64,000 nt of DNA from Rosellinia necatrix (GCA_021209875.1 JAGYVD010000001.1:4464001-4528000); one strand, 5' to 3'. Shown: positions 11,632 through 24,338, counted from the first letter of the stretch. The notes: generated by a model from the letters alone, not told the origin. Made by a program: numbers and translations.

Positions 11632-11690
11632 TACAAGGCAGACAAGACACACAAGACAGACAAGACATACAAGACATACAAGACATACAG
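11632..11690. repeat. 10-bp minisatellite acaagacata
   Basis: About six degenerate copies of acaagacata/acaagacaga lie in non-coding DNA. Confidence 0.75.
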
Positions 11691-12099
11691 GTGCTCGCCG
11701 GGAGCCAGGACGCGCGCGCACACGCGACACCATGTGCGGGCATGCCACCTCACCGTGCCTACGTCTTGACTCAAAGCCACGACAGACTCTCGTGGTGAGT
11801 GAGGGGGGCGGTTTTCCTGCTCTGAACAGGTTTTCTATTCGGTTCAGCTTCAGGTGGGAGTCGTGAGCTAGCTAGCGTCGGCCGCATCCACATAGCCCGG
11901 GAGGGGGCCTCGATATGCCGGCCCGCCTGTGGCCAATCGCGGCGGGGGGGAGGCCAAAAAGAAAAGCGCCAAATGGCAGTTCGAAGGGAGGCCAAAGGCG
12001 AGAGACTTGATCGGCGAAGTATTGCACTGTACATGATATGCAACCGTTTCGCGGTCGAGATGGGTACTTTCCTACATGCCTGCCTACCATTGGTGCCTG

Positions 12100-12660
12100 C
12101 TCAACCTAAGCACCTAACTAGGTAGGTAGGCTGCATACCTAGGTACTGTAATGACCTACCTACATAAGTAGGTACTGTAATTAGCTGTAGGGGCTGACAT
12201 AGTACATATACACTGACACGGCGCTGACAGGGCGCTTACTGAACTTTAGGTAGGCATCCCTTGCTATGCATTGCTGTCAGTCCCTAAGGGTGCTATACGT
12301 AAGTAGGTAGTTATACTAAGTGTGCTGTCTGTCCTATACTGCCTGTCCTATACTGCCGCCGGGTGCCACAGGTTATCGGTATTAGTCGGCGTAGGTCAGT
12401 AAAAATAATACACTGCTGGGTAAGCGCCTACCAGGGAGATCCCTCGATCTACTACGTACATACATACAACTTACTTCCCTACACTACTTCTTAACCTACA
12501 TACATACACTAACTATGTGGGCTAATAGTGAGTCTTTGTGTGGACCTGAAAGAGACCCTGAAAAACCCACAACTTCGAGTCAACAAGTTGAATGAAATAC
12601 CTACTACGTACTTACCTACCTACTCGGAGTCTAGACTAGGTGGTACGCGCTACTATTTAG
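12100..12660. repeat. Cluster of CCTA/TAGG tetranucleotide runs
   Basis: Short runs of (CCTA)n and (TAGG)n, often meeting as the palindrome CTACCTAGGTAG or close variants, are scattered through this gene-free stretch. Similar clusters recur across the window (see findings). Confidence 0.7.
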
Positions 12661-12763
12661 GTTGAGTCGATGTAGCCGATGTAGCCGCAACAGGTTTATA
12701 AACAAGGCATGCCTGACTAGGTAGTGAGTGAAGTGGATGAAGGTAAAAATATCCCCTCCCTCT

Positions 12764-12765
12764 CA

Positions 12766-12800
<35 letters not shown>
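12764..12800. repeat. (CT)n microsatellite
   Basis: A long CT run with single interruptions. Confidence 0.9.
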
Positions 12801-12801
<1 letters not shown>

Positions 12802-15800
12802 ACCTGCATTCCATGTATGATCAACTATCGGCAACAAGAAGAAAGTCCTCGTTGTTGGTAGCGAGACCATTGTTCACGATGCTCGTATCTGTGGCCCCGT
12901 CGTTTGCCTGCGTCTCGAACTCAAAAATAGGCACTGCGTCACCGTGTCGTCTCGGTAAGGCAAGCGGCATGGTTAGTATTTGCCGACGGTTAAGTCGTGG
13001 CGCTAGTGAGCGTTGGGATATGCATACCATATTCGGCTGTACACCTCAATGTTGCATATAGCGTGCGTTATTATTAAACGTTTGCTGCGTGCTGGTCTAC
13101 CTTGCCTGCTCCAGTGTCAGGACGAAACAGGCCACCCATGTCCATTTTTATTTTTATTTTTTTTTCTCCTTCTCATTTTCATTTTCATGTTTTTTTTTTT
13201 TTAGTATTTCTTTTCTTATTTCATCTGCTTTCGTGTTCCCCCCCCCACACCCACCACCCTCCCTTGAAAGTTGTTATTTCTCTGGTTTTCCTTACTAATT
13301 CGGCGACCTTACGACCCTGGGTTGGCGAGGGCAGATCTTTCGGAAAGGGCCCTTGGAACTCGGTTCCGTCCCACGGCTCATGAGTCAAAGGTTCGGCCGG
13401 CGGCTTACCATTAGAGGCGAGGTGAGGTGACCTCTAGTCATCCGTCGTGGTTATTATCTAGTGCACTAGTAGGCATGGTAGCATCGATGAGGGAGATAGG
13501 TCAAGCAAGTGTCACACAGCTAGTAAAGGCCAAGAGCCTCAACCCTATCACTTCCCCAGACGAGCTCAATTCATATCATGACACGAGTATCACAGCTTCG
13601 TCAGCATTGTGTCTGAGATGGAGGTCAGCCTCTTGAGCATGTATGACTTGCTTTCGTGGTCAGACGCAGCCACGTCGAGCAAAGGGCAAGCAAAGTAGCA
13701 ACGTTGAATCAAGGATGTTCGCGATTGACCACCTCGAGGCCACCCGCAATAACCTGCACCAAGATGGTTGTCGGTCGCTATTCGGTCGACCTGGTACTGG
13801 CCTTAGCATTGAACAATTGAACACGGCGTGAGTGGTGTAGGTCCTGTCGTAGGGTATATCCATGTACGAGGGTGGAGAGAATGCGTGTGTGCTGGCAGCT
13901 TCTGGCCATTCACGAGCAGGGCGTGAAACCGGGCAAGCAACTCTACATCCGAGTAGTGCTGATAGCTGCGTATAAGTAATACCCTTAAACTGATAGGTAT
14001 CTCGGTGGCAGGAACAAGTCGGGCATGGCATTGCCGGTTTGCCGTGGATCTTGGTCCGATTGACGGTTACGAGCGCGAGCACGGATAAGCTTGGACAGAG
14101 AGTCGAGTCCGTGGGCGCCGGCGACGAAGTAGCCGCGAGGAGGGACGGGACATGGCGCGAAGGGCAGAAACTAAGAAGAGGCCGATACTACGATGTAAGA
14201 GGGCAGAGGGCGTATATGGGTGTGTCCGCCCTGTGTGTGTGGTTGAGTGCGACATTACATTTTAAGATGAGGTAGCAGTTGAGAGTTTTGACCGCCTGTT
14301 CCGAAGGCCATGTTGCCGAAACGGAAAAGCGCGCCATGTTGCCAGAATACATAGTACCCATCACCACCCATCACCATCCATTCGCCCTGCGGAGAGACAA
14401 GGGCATGGGCAGATAGTCGACACGACATAAGACAGATCCGGAGCACGGCAGCCAGTGGATTGTTCCTCGGCCTCTGGGGCCGATCAAGCCCGAATCAGGA
14501 GCCTCTCAGCGGCTCTCTGACCTAACCTTTTATATTCTAACCCACAGTAGGTAGTTAGTTATGTCATTGCTGCCTTATGGTAAGGCGAGCAGCTCGAACC
14601 GTTGTCTACAACCTCACGCACCTGTACTGACTACCTACCTACCTACATAGTCGGTAATCGAAATAATTTCCTATAGCGCTATAACTACGAGCGAATGCAA
14701 CTCGAATCATATACCCTGCCCTCTACTCCCTTCCCAAAACCGGCCTCTTCGCCATGGGCTCATACTCTTCAGGCCTTAATATCAATTAATACTAAGTCTT
14801 ATAAGTGGGAAGTACATTACACCCGACAACCACTGGGCGGCGATAAAATTGTGGAGAGAGCCAATTGAACTCTCAAGAACTCTCAATATACGCAGGGTGC
14901 AAGATACAAACATAAGGCTGCTGAATAGGTGCTTACCTATTGACCATATGTTTAAGTTATCCTAAGTGAGGATATAAGATGCTACCCATCGCTCTCAAAC
15001 CCATGATTGAATCAGTTTAAGTTGTCTGTTTTCCAATGTTGTGCATGGTTGAGCTCCCCCACCCGCTGCAAGCTACTGCACTATCCCCCGCCGACCCCAC
15101 TAGGAAGCACCCAGGCACATACACACACATATGTACATGCCTACATACATATACAGACAGACATACATATACCTAAGCGCACCTCCCTTAGGCGCATCCG
15201 GTACTACTGTACGCTACCTACACTAACACACTAACTGCGTACCTAAGGTACAGTACGGCATTAGTGCAGCATAATGGCTTGTTGATGCTGATGATACCCC
15301 ACTTTGCAGCAACTCTGGTGTGTGGGGAATTTCTTTGCACAAGTATCCGATACCTGAGACATAGGCGCAATTTCTCGCATGGCACTGGTGCCTCTACTTG
15401 GCTCACCGCCAGTCCAGAAGTCTTCTCTCCCCTCCAGATCGCAAGCTGGCTTCGCTCCTGGCTCTGCATGGGATTCACATGGGTGCATCTCAACTTTTAT
15501 CACATCGCATCGAATTTATCGCATCTCCACAGACCGCCCATCACACCCGAACCAATCCTCTGGATCTGCTCTGGAATCAATCTCCCACCGCCGGCCAACC
15601 CATCCAGCCCATAACATCATACCCTCTTCATTTGATTGTTGATCTCATCGCATCCTGTGCCACCATCCTCATCAATGCCATCATCGGTAAATAGCTGGGA
15701 CCAGGATACCCCAACTTTCCTTGCTCGAGACCCATACCCTGAACCAATTCGGGCCTTTGCACGCGGCTGACACTTGACAAGCCACGCCCGTGGTTCTTTA

Positions 15801-17145
15801 ATTCCGAATTTTGGGACAGGACAACGCCAGCGCGTGCTTTCGCGGCTCCTGCATCGCCGACAGCATTGTTACGTCCCGGGAGAAGCCGACGATAGAAACA
15901 GGCACTCGGCAACTCTCTGTCCATCGCCACTCTCCCCCCCCCTAATCCTCCTCACCGTTTTCGCACACTCTGTGTCTGTTCTGGGCTGCCTTCTCCCATA
16001 TCTTACCATAAGCTGCCTGTCTTTCGTCTTGTGGGGTACCCCGGGATCCTTGCCGAGCACGAGCAATATTGGAACAGTCCGGAAGGGGAGATATCGATGG
16101 TGACACTGTTATTGCATCGATCGCCAACCGCCCGGACGCTAATCCGAAAGTAACCCGCCCTGGCTGAATTGACGTTGCAGAGAGCCGGGGACTCGAATGA
16201 GCACCAAGAACGTCATACCCATGATCAGTGATACTCCTTTTTAACCCACCGGAGTACATAACCTCCAGCATCGCTGTATTATCACAGGCTAGGTACCCGT
16301 TATCACAAGGTTGGGGACGTGTGTTGTGAGGGTGCCGTCCACGACCTACTCCGTTCATCATCCACCGCGTTATTTGGCCCAGATCAAATCATAACCGCGT
16401 TTTCGTGGTAATCCAATCTATACATACGTACGGTTGCTTAGTTCGAGCACGCACAACAACAACAACAAGAGCACGCATACATTCTCGGTTGCACCAAGTA
16501 GGTCTTTCAACATGTTTATCGCTCCAAATTGTGCTTTTTGTTCTTTATGAATCATGGAATCATGGCGTTCGGGATGCTCAATTTTCAAAATCATCATCAT
16601 CACGTTGCTTTATTTCCTTTTGTCACGCCAACACATAATTATGTGTTGTTTCTATTGTCTATGATTTCTCTCTTCCGAGCTCCTCATTGCCGGGCCGGCC
16701 TTTATTCACCCGTGAGAGAAGCTGGTGTATGGCCAAGAGCTCAGAGAGTCAACTTCACAGTTATTACCTGCAACAACGTTCGTAGTACATCTCGTACACT
16801 GCTGACCACTTAAAGCTTTCTTGGAGCCTGTGTATTCCCTCGTCCGCCCTCGTGACTGGGCGCGCGGCCAACAATCCTCTAATCACCACGCGCCATCTTT
16901 CTGCACGCCGAGGCTACCGGGGTCTCATTGCTTTTGTGTTGCGTTGCCCACCAGCAAACACGGCATAATTCCTCTGGGCTTTTATTTTTTCTGTCGCATC
17001 GTCACCCATGTCTTTCCTCGCAAACATGAATCATTCGCAGTACCTTCGCAGAATCATCTAAGACTGCCGAGAACAACTCCGGTCCAGTTCTAGGTACCTT
17101 TCATTAACTTTAACCGTCATCGCGTGTGTCGCCAACAACAGGAAC

Positions 17146-20100
17146 ATGCTGGGCAAGCTATTCAGCTTGACGTCCGGTGCCGTTGGAGGCGAGTCTGCTC
17201 AGCAGACCTCGCCTAGCATTAGATTACCACCTGAGTCGGTCCAAGAAGAGATTCATACACGCAGTTTGCTTTTCCCGGATACGCAAGAGCTTTTTCACCG
17301 CGACGATCAAGTCTTTCCCTTGCCAGCCTCGAGTGCTCTGCAGCCGGGCTCACAGGCAAGCACATACGATTATGATAGAGATGTGGATTTCGATGTACGT
17401 GACGTTCGCGTCATTATCATGCAAGATACTCTGGGCAATGTAAACCCTTCGCTGTTGTTTGATAGCCATCCCGGACCCACAATAGAACGACCAGCTCCAG
17501 TACCGGGTTCGTCTCAGTCTATCTCTCAAGATTCACGGCGAGGTCCTACTTCACCAAGGAAGGGGAGCCAGGGCCAAATCACAAGGCCATTGGCGATACA
17601 ACCGGGAAGTCCTCAACCTCGGCAGGGCGCGTTTGATAGGAGAGGGTCCATCCAATCACGCAACTACAGTTTCGCCGAGACTGAATCACAACGCGCCTCC
17701 CGAGAGTACCGTGAAGAGCTTGCTAGCTTTTCTAGCTGCATTTTTGCCAATACTGAGGTTATGGCTTACAAAGGGACGTCCACCAAGGTCCACGTCATAC
17801 CCAGCGACGCCCGTTCCACTGTCATACCCAGCTCCTATGCCGCTGATGGGAGAGGATCCTTAGGTAGGTCAAGCATGCGATCAAGTAGGCTGGCGCAATC
17901 ATTCACATCGGAGGCAGCACACCCCCATATCACCACACATGCCCATGGCCGCCTGGCCGATCGCAAGAAGATTTTAGTCACTCGTCTCTTCCCTATCAAT
18001 CTCCCCAGTGACGATCCCGATCCAGCCCACGGCGTCACAGAGGAGAACACAGGTTTTCCTTTCCCCTGTTCACCAGATGAGTCGAAACCAAAGCGAAAGA
18101 AGCCGAAGCCTGTCCCCAAGAGGACACCGATGTATGCCGTCGCCCTGGTGATCCCCCTTCCTGCAACTCCTGCAAATCCTACGAATCTGGGTATAGCAGT
18201 ATCTAAACCTACATTCCGAGCTTCTAGTTCTTTCAATGAACCAGATGCTTTCCCATCGTCTCTCGGTTCCGGTCGTCGGGCCGCCTGGCCCATGAGCGGC
18301 TCCGGTTACGGGTCGGAGTTCGAGTCCTACTACGGCAACGAGTCTGAAGATCGTATGGATTTTATAACCCAACATTGGGACATCATAATGAGGACGCTCT
18401 CACACCTGCAGTCAGCCGTGGCTAATTCTCTGTACCCAATGCTCAAGCAGGCGGACTCCTCAGCTCCTGATCCACTGCCTGTGAACGCGCCCGTTCAAAG
18501 TGGCCGGACAGCCTCCTCGCATAGCCGCCGAGGCTCAGACACCTCTCAAGCAAAGCTGCCCAAGCAATACGCAAAACTTGTTGCATTGCCACCGAACGCG
18601 CTGATGCAGGATCGGCAAACCGGCGAAGAGGTCGAAAACGCACAGTTGCGCATTGTCACCGGGCTGTGCGCCACCAGGGTTGTGACGGGTCAAGGTCGTT
18701 GGGGCCCCTGGAGAGAAGAAGCTAGATGGGTGGCAAGGTGGGCTGGCAGCAAGGAGCAAGGGTTTTTCTTCTTCAACCTCCTCACCGGGTTCCTAGCGAC
18801 GCATACCGACTGGCTTCAGGCGCTGAGCCCAGTCTGGTATAGACGACGTTACTATCAGCAACAGAAAGCCAAAAACGAGGAAGACACTTCACTTCCATCT
18901 CGCACAGTAATCATCGCAAACGATAAAATGGCCGCAAGGAGGCTAATATTCCTGCTCTCAGCATTCTTACCGGCGAACCAGCAGCTCCCGACTGTTCGTG
19001 CTCAACGTCCAGCTACATCTGCCTCCTTCGGCGCCTTTGGCCACTCCCCACCGTCCTATATCGTCCCGATCAATAAAGAAGAGTCGCTACGGCGGAAAAT
19101 CAACCGTCGCCAAGGAAGAGCACCCTCGCATACACGCAGCTTCAGCATCCAATCACAGGCCACCACACGGTCAATGACGGGCATACCGGCTCAATTAGCA
19201 CACCTCAGCATAGACAATCAGCATCACGAGCGACGCTCATCTGAGCTATTCAAACCGACGAACCTTCCTCTGGCTGGGAGCGATCTCAATACTAGGAAGA
19301 GCAGTGCTGCAACAACAAACACCGTGCTACCCGATGACCCTGTTGCACATTTTTCTACCATGCAAAGGAGCACCAATCGTACCGTCCGGCCGGAGAATCG
19401 TGCTAGCGCGGCTGCCGATGACTTAAAGCGGTCACTTAAGCGGGTTGATAGCCTCGGTCACTCCAGCCATGCAAGTACCCATTCTCGCCAGAGCTCGCGA
19501 TGGGGTAGTGTCATTAGTGGGCTATGGAGCACGCGACGGCGGGATTCGACAGCTTCTACCTCTCAAACACCTGATTCTTTAGGTCAATATGATAGTCCTC
19601 TCGGATCACCAACTAAAGCAATATCTACGAAGAAGGATGAGCTCAGCCCACTCGACAAACAAGTGGAATGCAAGCCGGCCGAGGTGATTAACGGATCCGG
19701 GACACACGGAGCGGCCGAGGGCGAACCGGATACCCCACGTAGACAGGCCGCTAAGCAATTGGACCCTCAAGTTAGGATACCTAACCCCTCTGGCGCCTTC
19801 GAGTCTCCCGTTAAGACATCCATAAACCACGACGATGGCGTGATTGACGTTGATGTTCAGTTCCCAGACTATCTGACTTCGTTTGAGACGGCCGTTAGCT
19901 CGCCTTCAAGCAGCGGCTATCTCTCTACCCCTGGCCTTGGAAGCGGATTGGATAGTTTCGAACAATTTTCACGGCTTGCTATTGATGGAGATGCCCCCCT
20001 CAATGTCGCGGGATGGTTACAAAGCTACCATCCCGACTTCGCCTTACAAGCGATACCCCCGCAAAAGAGTCTCCTCGAACAGGTTCGCGAGTCCCTCAAG

Positions 20101-20739
20101 GCTGAACCAACGCCTGCCTTCGTCCATCGGAACCTAAATTCAGATGAATGGCCCACGGAGCAATGGGTCGATGTGAGCAGCGCTATAATAGCCGATACTA
20201 CGACCTTTAGTATCAAACGGCTCTGCTATCGCCGCCTAGTGAAGCCAAAAGCTACAGCGGAACGGAACGCCGGTAGCTCACTCAATCACCAAAGCCCCAC
20301 CACGGTGTCGCCCTCATTATCCCCCTATGAATTACCGGTGGAAGAGAAATTTGAAGAGGAAGAGCTTGTCACATTGGACGATGCGCTCATTGATGCGGTT
20401 GAAAGAGTGATTGCCCAGACAAACGACTCCAGCCGTGTGACATCTGCCACCTCTTCTAGGTCGGTCAGTAAACGTCGAGGTCGGAGCAATAGTGAGGCTT
20501 CGGAACCCGAAGAGGTAGCACCCGATGTGAGACTCGACTTTCGGGAAGTCCCTCGGGTCGAATGTAAGACAGTCGTCCTGTCGGCCCTAGGAAGTATCGT
20601 GCAGGAGGTGGTGGAAAAGCGCGAAAAAGAAAGCAAATCGTGCCAAACTACCAGCTACCAAGCAAACCGCGAGAAAGAGAGCGCACTGCGGGGGGCCATC
20701 CGAGCCTGGCTCGACAGTGTGGAACTTGGCGATAGCTGA
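17146..20739 (+). CDS. LST4: Lst4 / folliculin-interacting protein (FNIP) homologue, TORC1 regulator
   Basis: A single exon of 1197 residues starts at the ATG at 17146. Lst4 pairs with Lst7 (FLCN) as a GAP for the Rag GTPase Gtr2 at the vacuole, promoting TORC1 activation by amino acids. FNIP-type landmarks appear in order. VRDVRVIIMQDTLGN lies near residue 85. FANTEVMAYKGTSTKVHVIP is near 200, followed by KKILVTRLFPINLPSDD. KPVPKRTPMYAVALVIPLP is near 325, MDFITQHWDIIMRTLSHLQ near 405 and WGPWREEARWVARW near 525. After that comes a DENN-like segment (VIIANDKMAARRLIFLLSAF). These are separated by Ser/Arg/Pro-rich disordered linkers typical of filamentous-fungal orthologues. The C-terminal third continues with FNIP-like strands and an acidic region. 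I saw no intron within the frame. A long 5' leader is likely. Confidence 0.85.
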   Translation: MLGKLFSLTSGAVGGESAQQTSPSIRLPPESVQEEIHTRSLLFPDTQELFHRDDQVFPLPASSALQPGSQASTYDYDRDVDFDVRDVRVIIMQDTLGNVNPSLLFDSHPGPTIERPAPVPGSSQSISQDSRRGPTSPRKGSQGQITRPLAIQPGSPQPRQGAFDRRGSIQSRNYSFAETESQRASREYREELASFSSCIFANTEVMAYKGTSTKVHVIPSDARSTVIPSSYAADGRGSLGRSSMRSSRLAQSFTSEAAHPHITTHAHGRLADRKKILVTRLFPINLPSDDPDPAHGVTEENTGFPFPCSPDESKPKRKKPKPVPKRTPMYAVALVIPLPATPANPTNLGIAVSKPTFRASSSFNEPDAFPSSLGSGRRAAWPMSGSGYGSEFESYYGNESEDRMDFITQHWDIIMRTLSHLQSAVANSLYPMLKQADSSAPDPLPVNAPVQSGRTASSHSRRGSDTSQAKLPKQYAKLVALPPNALMQDRQTGEEVENAQLRIVTGLCATRVVTGQGRWGPWREEARWVARWAGSKEQGFFFFNLLTGFLATHTDWLQALSPVWYRRRYYQQQKAKNEEDTSLPSRTVIIANDKMAARRLIFLLSAFLPANQQLPTVRAQRPATSASFGAFGHSPPSYIVPINKEESLRRKINRRQGRAPSHTRSFSIQSQATTRSMTGIPAQLAHLSIDNQHHERRSSELFKPTNLPLAGSDLNTRKSSAATTNTVLPDDPVAHFSTMQRSTNRTVRPENRASAAADDLKRSLKRVDSLGHSSHASTHSRQSSRWGSVISGLWSTRRRDSTASTSQTPDSLGQYDSPLGSPTKAISTKKDELSPLDKQVECKPAEVINGSGTHGAAEGEPDTPRRQAAKQLDPQVRIPNPSGAFESPVKTSINHDDGVIDVDVQFPDYLTSFETAVSSPSSSGYLSTPGLGSGLDSFEQFSRLAIDGDAPLNVAGWLQSYHPDFALQAIPPQKSLLEQVRESLKAEPTPAFVHRNLNSDEWPTEQWVDVSSAIIADTTTFSIKRLCYRRLVKPKATAERNAGSSLNHQSPTTVSPSLSPYELPVEEKFEEEELVTLDDALIDAVERVIAQTNDSSRVTSATSSRSVSKRRGRSNSEASEPEEVAPDVRLDFREVPRVECKTVVLSALGSIVQEVVEKREKESKSCQTTSYQANREKESALRGAIRAWLDSVELGDS

Positions 20740-21372
20740 TCCAACGCATTACGGCTTATGAGGCCATTTCATGGTGTTTTTCATTTTCTGGAAATGTTGT
20801 ACAAGTACTTCCACTATATCCTCCATGAAGAGGCGGGGTGGGTAGAGCAGTGTGTTTGGTGTGCTTTGAGATACCCCTGGAGTACTGGTTTGCATTTCAC
20901 AATTTACCATCATAATTTTCTTAATACTCGAGTTCGTCGTCTTTCTCAAGTTGCTGGCGTGGTGGTCGGAGCTTCGAAGGCGCCGAGAAATACACCTTTG
21001 ATTTTCACGATCTTTCGACGGCGAGATTTCTTAAGACGGGTGTGTCGGCGTTTCAAGAAGGTGGATATCCATTTTGCGTGGAAGGATGTTCCAAAATATA
21101 CCCCCTACCGTTATAGCATATTAGGTTTGCATTACAATAGACACAAGGAAGCCAGAAGGTGTTTTCATTAGAATATATTGAACTGGAACCTTCAACAGCA
21201 AGAGGACGACGCCTTCCGCGCTGAAATTTATCATCCATGCTTAATAACGTGAGCCGGTTGTATTTTTAATCTATAATACCCCCGTATCTATACCAAAAGT
21301 GAGGGAGTCTTTTTCTCTATGCCACACGATAACTCAGCCCAGATGGTCCATGTATAATGCGAGGATACATAT
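20740..21372. other. Convergent 3' spacer, no gene seen
   Basis: This region lies between the LST4 stop and the HIS2 stop. The plus-strand ORF at 20758-21171 has no recognisable feature and is probably the LST4 3' UTR. Confidence 0.5.
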
Positions 21373-22635
21373 CTATGATGACCACTTGGAAACAACAGTG
21401 CGGACATCATCTACAGGGACCGCCACTTCCGTCAGACCTGCCTTGGTGGGCTTCCCATTCTCACGATCTTGGTGACACGGCTCTCGCCTCAGCGTCCAAA
21501 GAATTGTAACATTGAGAGACGACAGGAAATCTAGGGCGCGCCCGTAGTTTGTACCAAGTTGCGCTATGCCGTGACTATCGTCCGAAAGCGTGAATTTGCC
21601 GCCGAGAGAAATCCATTTCTAGAGTTCTCGTGTCAGTCCCCAACTCACACAGGCAAATATGCGATTCGTAAGGGTTTTTGAAAAGAGTTAGAGTGGAGCA
21701 TGATGAAAACTGACAACAGAAAGGGGGAGGAAGGGAAGAAAAGGGGATGTTTGAACTTTCAAATATATATATGAGTTTAGTTTACCTCGGCGATGGGGCG
21801 GCACGGATAGGGCTCGGCCAAGCCCTTCCGCAGCGCGCTACTGTTGCACTCGAGCCACCCGCCGTACGCGGCGACGAAGGCCAGGTTCCTCTCGATGCGC
21901 TCCCAGACGCCGGGCCAGCGCCGCACGTCGCGGCCGGGGTCCGCGCTCATCAGCCGGATCAGGTCGAAGTGGCCGACGACGCGCGGGCGCAGGCCGACCA
22001 GCATCTCGTACTGCTCGTCGTAGTACCGCTCGTACATCCTCTCCTCGCGCGCCTCCACGTCGACGGCGGCCTTCGCGTTCACGTTCGCCGTCGTGGCACC
22101 AGCAGGGATACCGTTAGGGGCGGCTATCCCGTTTGCAGCAGCAGCAACAGTAGTAGTGGTGGTGGTGATGGTGGTGGTGGTAGAATTAGCCGTTCCGTTT
22201 GTAGTGATCGACCCATTGGTAGTGGAAGAGGTTGCTGCTGCTGCCGCCGCCGCCGGCTCGGCGACGACGACGGACGCCATGGCGCGCGCGTAGTACTCCC
22301 TGTCGTAGTCAATCGGCACCCCGTTCACGTGGTGCAGGCTGCCGACGAAGTAGTCGACGGCCGGGTGCGCCGCCAGCGCGGTCACCAGCTCCCGGTACGC
22401 CGGCCGCATCCACTCGCCCTCGAACCCGACGAGCAGCGCGATCTGCGGCGCGTATAGCGCCCGCAGACGCTGCGCCTCCTCCATGTAGGCCGCGTGCCGC
22501 GGCGCCAGCGCCGCCAGGGAGCCCTCGGGGTCGTCAAGCTGGGTGTTGGGTTAGTCTCCTCGCGCTTGTCAGTGGGCGGCGGGGACCGGGGTGTGTGTAA
22601 GAGGGAGTGAGAGTGAGAGTGAGAGTGAGAGTGTG

Positions 22636-22684
<49 letters not shown>

Positions 22685-22874
22685 AAGTGAAAGTAGTCGA
22701 CGCGGTTCTCACCTCCTCGGGGTACAGATCCTCCAGCCCGGTCCGCGGCATGTGCTCCGTCAGGCCCATGGTCGTGTAGCCCAGGCCGATGGCGTGTTTG
22801 ACGACGTCCTCGAGCTGGTCTTTGGCGTGCCCAGGGCAGAACTGCCCCGAGTGGGAGTGCATGGTGAACGCCAT
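21373..22874 (-). CDS. HIS2: Histidinol-phosphatase (PHP family)
   Basis: The exons are 22874-22713, 22538-21786 and 21618-21373, giving 386 residues with phase-0 joins. The enzyme converts L-histidinol phosphate to histidinol (EC 3.1.3.15), the penultimate intermediate of histidine synthesis. PHP metal-site motifs are visible in order: MHSHSGQFCPGH (HxH), GLTEHMP, GFEGEW, GSLHHVNG, GHFDLIRL and, in exon 3, FTLSDDSHGIAQLGTNYG. The start MAFTMHSHSG fits fungal orthologues. Between the YYARAM and YERYYDEQYEMLVG segments there is a low-complexity insertion of about 50 residues, rich in Ala and Thr. Intron 1 (22712-22539) carries a hexanucleotide array. Exon 2 is markedly GC-rich compared with its flanks. 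Confidence 0.93.
22606..22694. repeat. (GTGAGA/GTGAAA)n array in HIS2 intron 1
   Basis: About 14 copies of a 6-bp purine-rich unit on the plus strand lie wholly within the intron, close to its donor. Confidence 0.9.
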
Positions 22875-24338
22875 CCTCCGAGTCCGTGGGCGTCTCTGTC
22901 GGTCTGCGTGTAAATAGAAATATTCCGGCGTTGTCAGGTGTGGTGCGAGAGCCGGCACGAGGCATTCGCAGGCCAATACAACGTTGGTAGGCTCGGTCCG
23001 CTGGGGGGCGACTTACCTATACCTTAACGGTTGAAGTTGCGAGAAACGGTTGGATCGTAAATGGTGCCTACTTAAATAAGAGACTGTCCTTGTAGATGTA
23101 AGTAGATAGCTCCGTTACACGAATAGTGAGTAGGGTAGTATCTGATTAAAATTATTTTTCGTTTTACCGCCCTCCACCGGAAAGGGGGTCCAATCAGAAT
23201 CAGAATCTAATCATTCCAGCCGTCAGCCGTCAGCCGTCACGACTTATACAATGGCATTTTGATTTCTTCATCCTACTCTCTCCCCCTCCGTCTTTCTGGT
23301 TGAAACTGCGATAGTTGACTGCTCGAACATGAATACATATTTTACTGTATCGTCATTTATAGTTAAACCATTTGATCTTCTAGAATCCCCAAAAATATCC
23401 ATCTTGCATATTCAGCTAGCTAAGTTGTTCATATACAATCTCTCTTCTTCGGCCTTCTTGGGAAGAATATTTATCATAGTTGAAATACCTCGCGTTGAGA
23501 ACCCCGCCCCCGCAGTGACGTCCCTCGGTATTGTAACAGTAGGTAATCCCCATGCAAAGATACCCACTGGGTGCCACCACCTAGGGCTAACTAGCTGCTG
23601 GAGCCAGTGATCTTGCTTGCTAGGTAGGACGGACGGAGGTATATGCATGCTTTAAGTAGGTAGGTAGGTAGTGTAGGTAGATAGTATCCATGCCTCACAG
23701 CGCGGGGCTTGCAGCACTCCAGCTGAGTTACCGCTAGTTGTCTGCAGGGCCCGGGGGGAAGTGTACCGTAGCAGTACCTACTTAGTTAGGTAAGAATGTA
23801 CTAGATTAGGTAGTCAGTGGGGTATTCGACGTGAACAATTGGCCCACTCTAGTTAACTAATTAACTACGTAGGTCGCTAGTCAGACGATTTTTTAAGCAA
23901 AAGCTACCTACCTGGTAGGTAGGGGGTAGGAGAGCTCTGACCATCTATGCATCCTTGGCTTAGTACCTACCTACTTGCTTATCCGATGTATCATCAGCCT
24001 CGTTACTTTTTGTTATGGTTCTCTGCGTTCGGACTTTACAAGGGCAACTATATAGCCACAAACAAACTTCGAACGGACATGCGCACACCCGCCGGTCCAT
24101 AATCCCAATCGCCCTGCTGCACATTGTCCTCCTTTGGGGCCATGCCAATTTCCATTGCCGCCAGCCAGCCGTCCATTTGCACCTTGGCCATGCTCTTTAC
24201 GAATAATAGCGTCTGAACGCCCGCCTCCATTGTCTCGTCCCTCGACGGTCCCTCGACAGTCCCTCGACGGTCCCTCGACGCCATTATAACCTCCATCCTG
24301 GTGGCCAATCGATTAGCCAACCCACCAATCTATCCATC
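22875..24338. other. Divergent intergenic region, HIS2 / RNA-binding gene
   Basis: This holds the two divergent promoters. It contains CCTA/TAGG clusters (23650-23960) and an 11-bp minisatellite just upstream of the RNA-binding gene. No gene is supported. Confidence 0.55.
24237..24280. repeat. 11-bp minisatellite gtccctcgacg x4
   Basis: Four near-perfect tandem copies (one G-to-A change) end about 60 bp upstream of the ATG at 24339, within the likely promoter or 5' UTR. Confidence 0.9.

Larger units (their letters stand above)
8753..17145. other. 8.4-kb region without a supported gene
   Basis: I read both strands and saw no conserved domain, only ORFs of about 60-165 codons that look random or follow repeats. 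Contents include a 7-bp catgcct/catacct array (about 11330-11391), an acaagacata array (about 11632-11690), many CCTA/TAGG tetranucleotide clusters (12100-12660), a CT microsatellite (12764-12800), poly-T (13140-13203), and the probable 5' leader and promoter of LST4 (about 16400-17145). Weakly conserved or lineage-specific genes could be missed here. Confidence 0.45.

Noticed and set aside
12100..12660. TAGG/CCTA runs as telomeric DNA
   Set aside because: The unit is four bases, not TTAGGG, and it occurs in many short inverted clusters between ordinary genes.
24237..24280. CRISPR-like array
   Set aside because: The copies are directly adjacent without spacers; it is a eukaryotic minisatellite.
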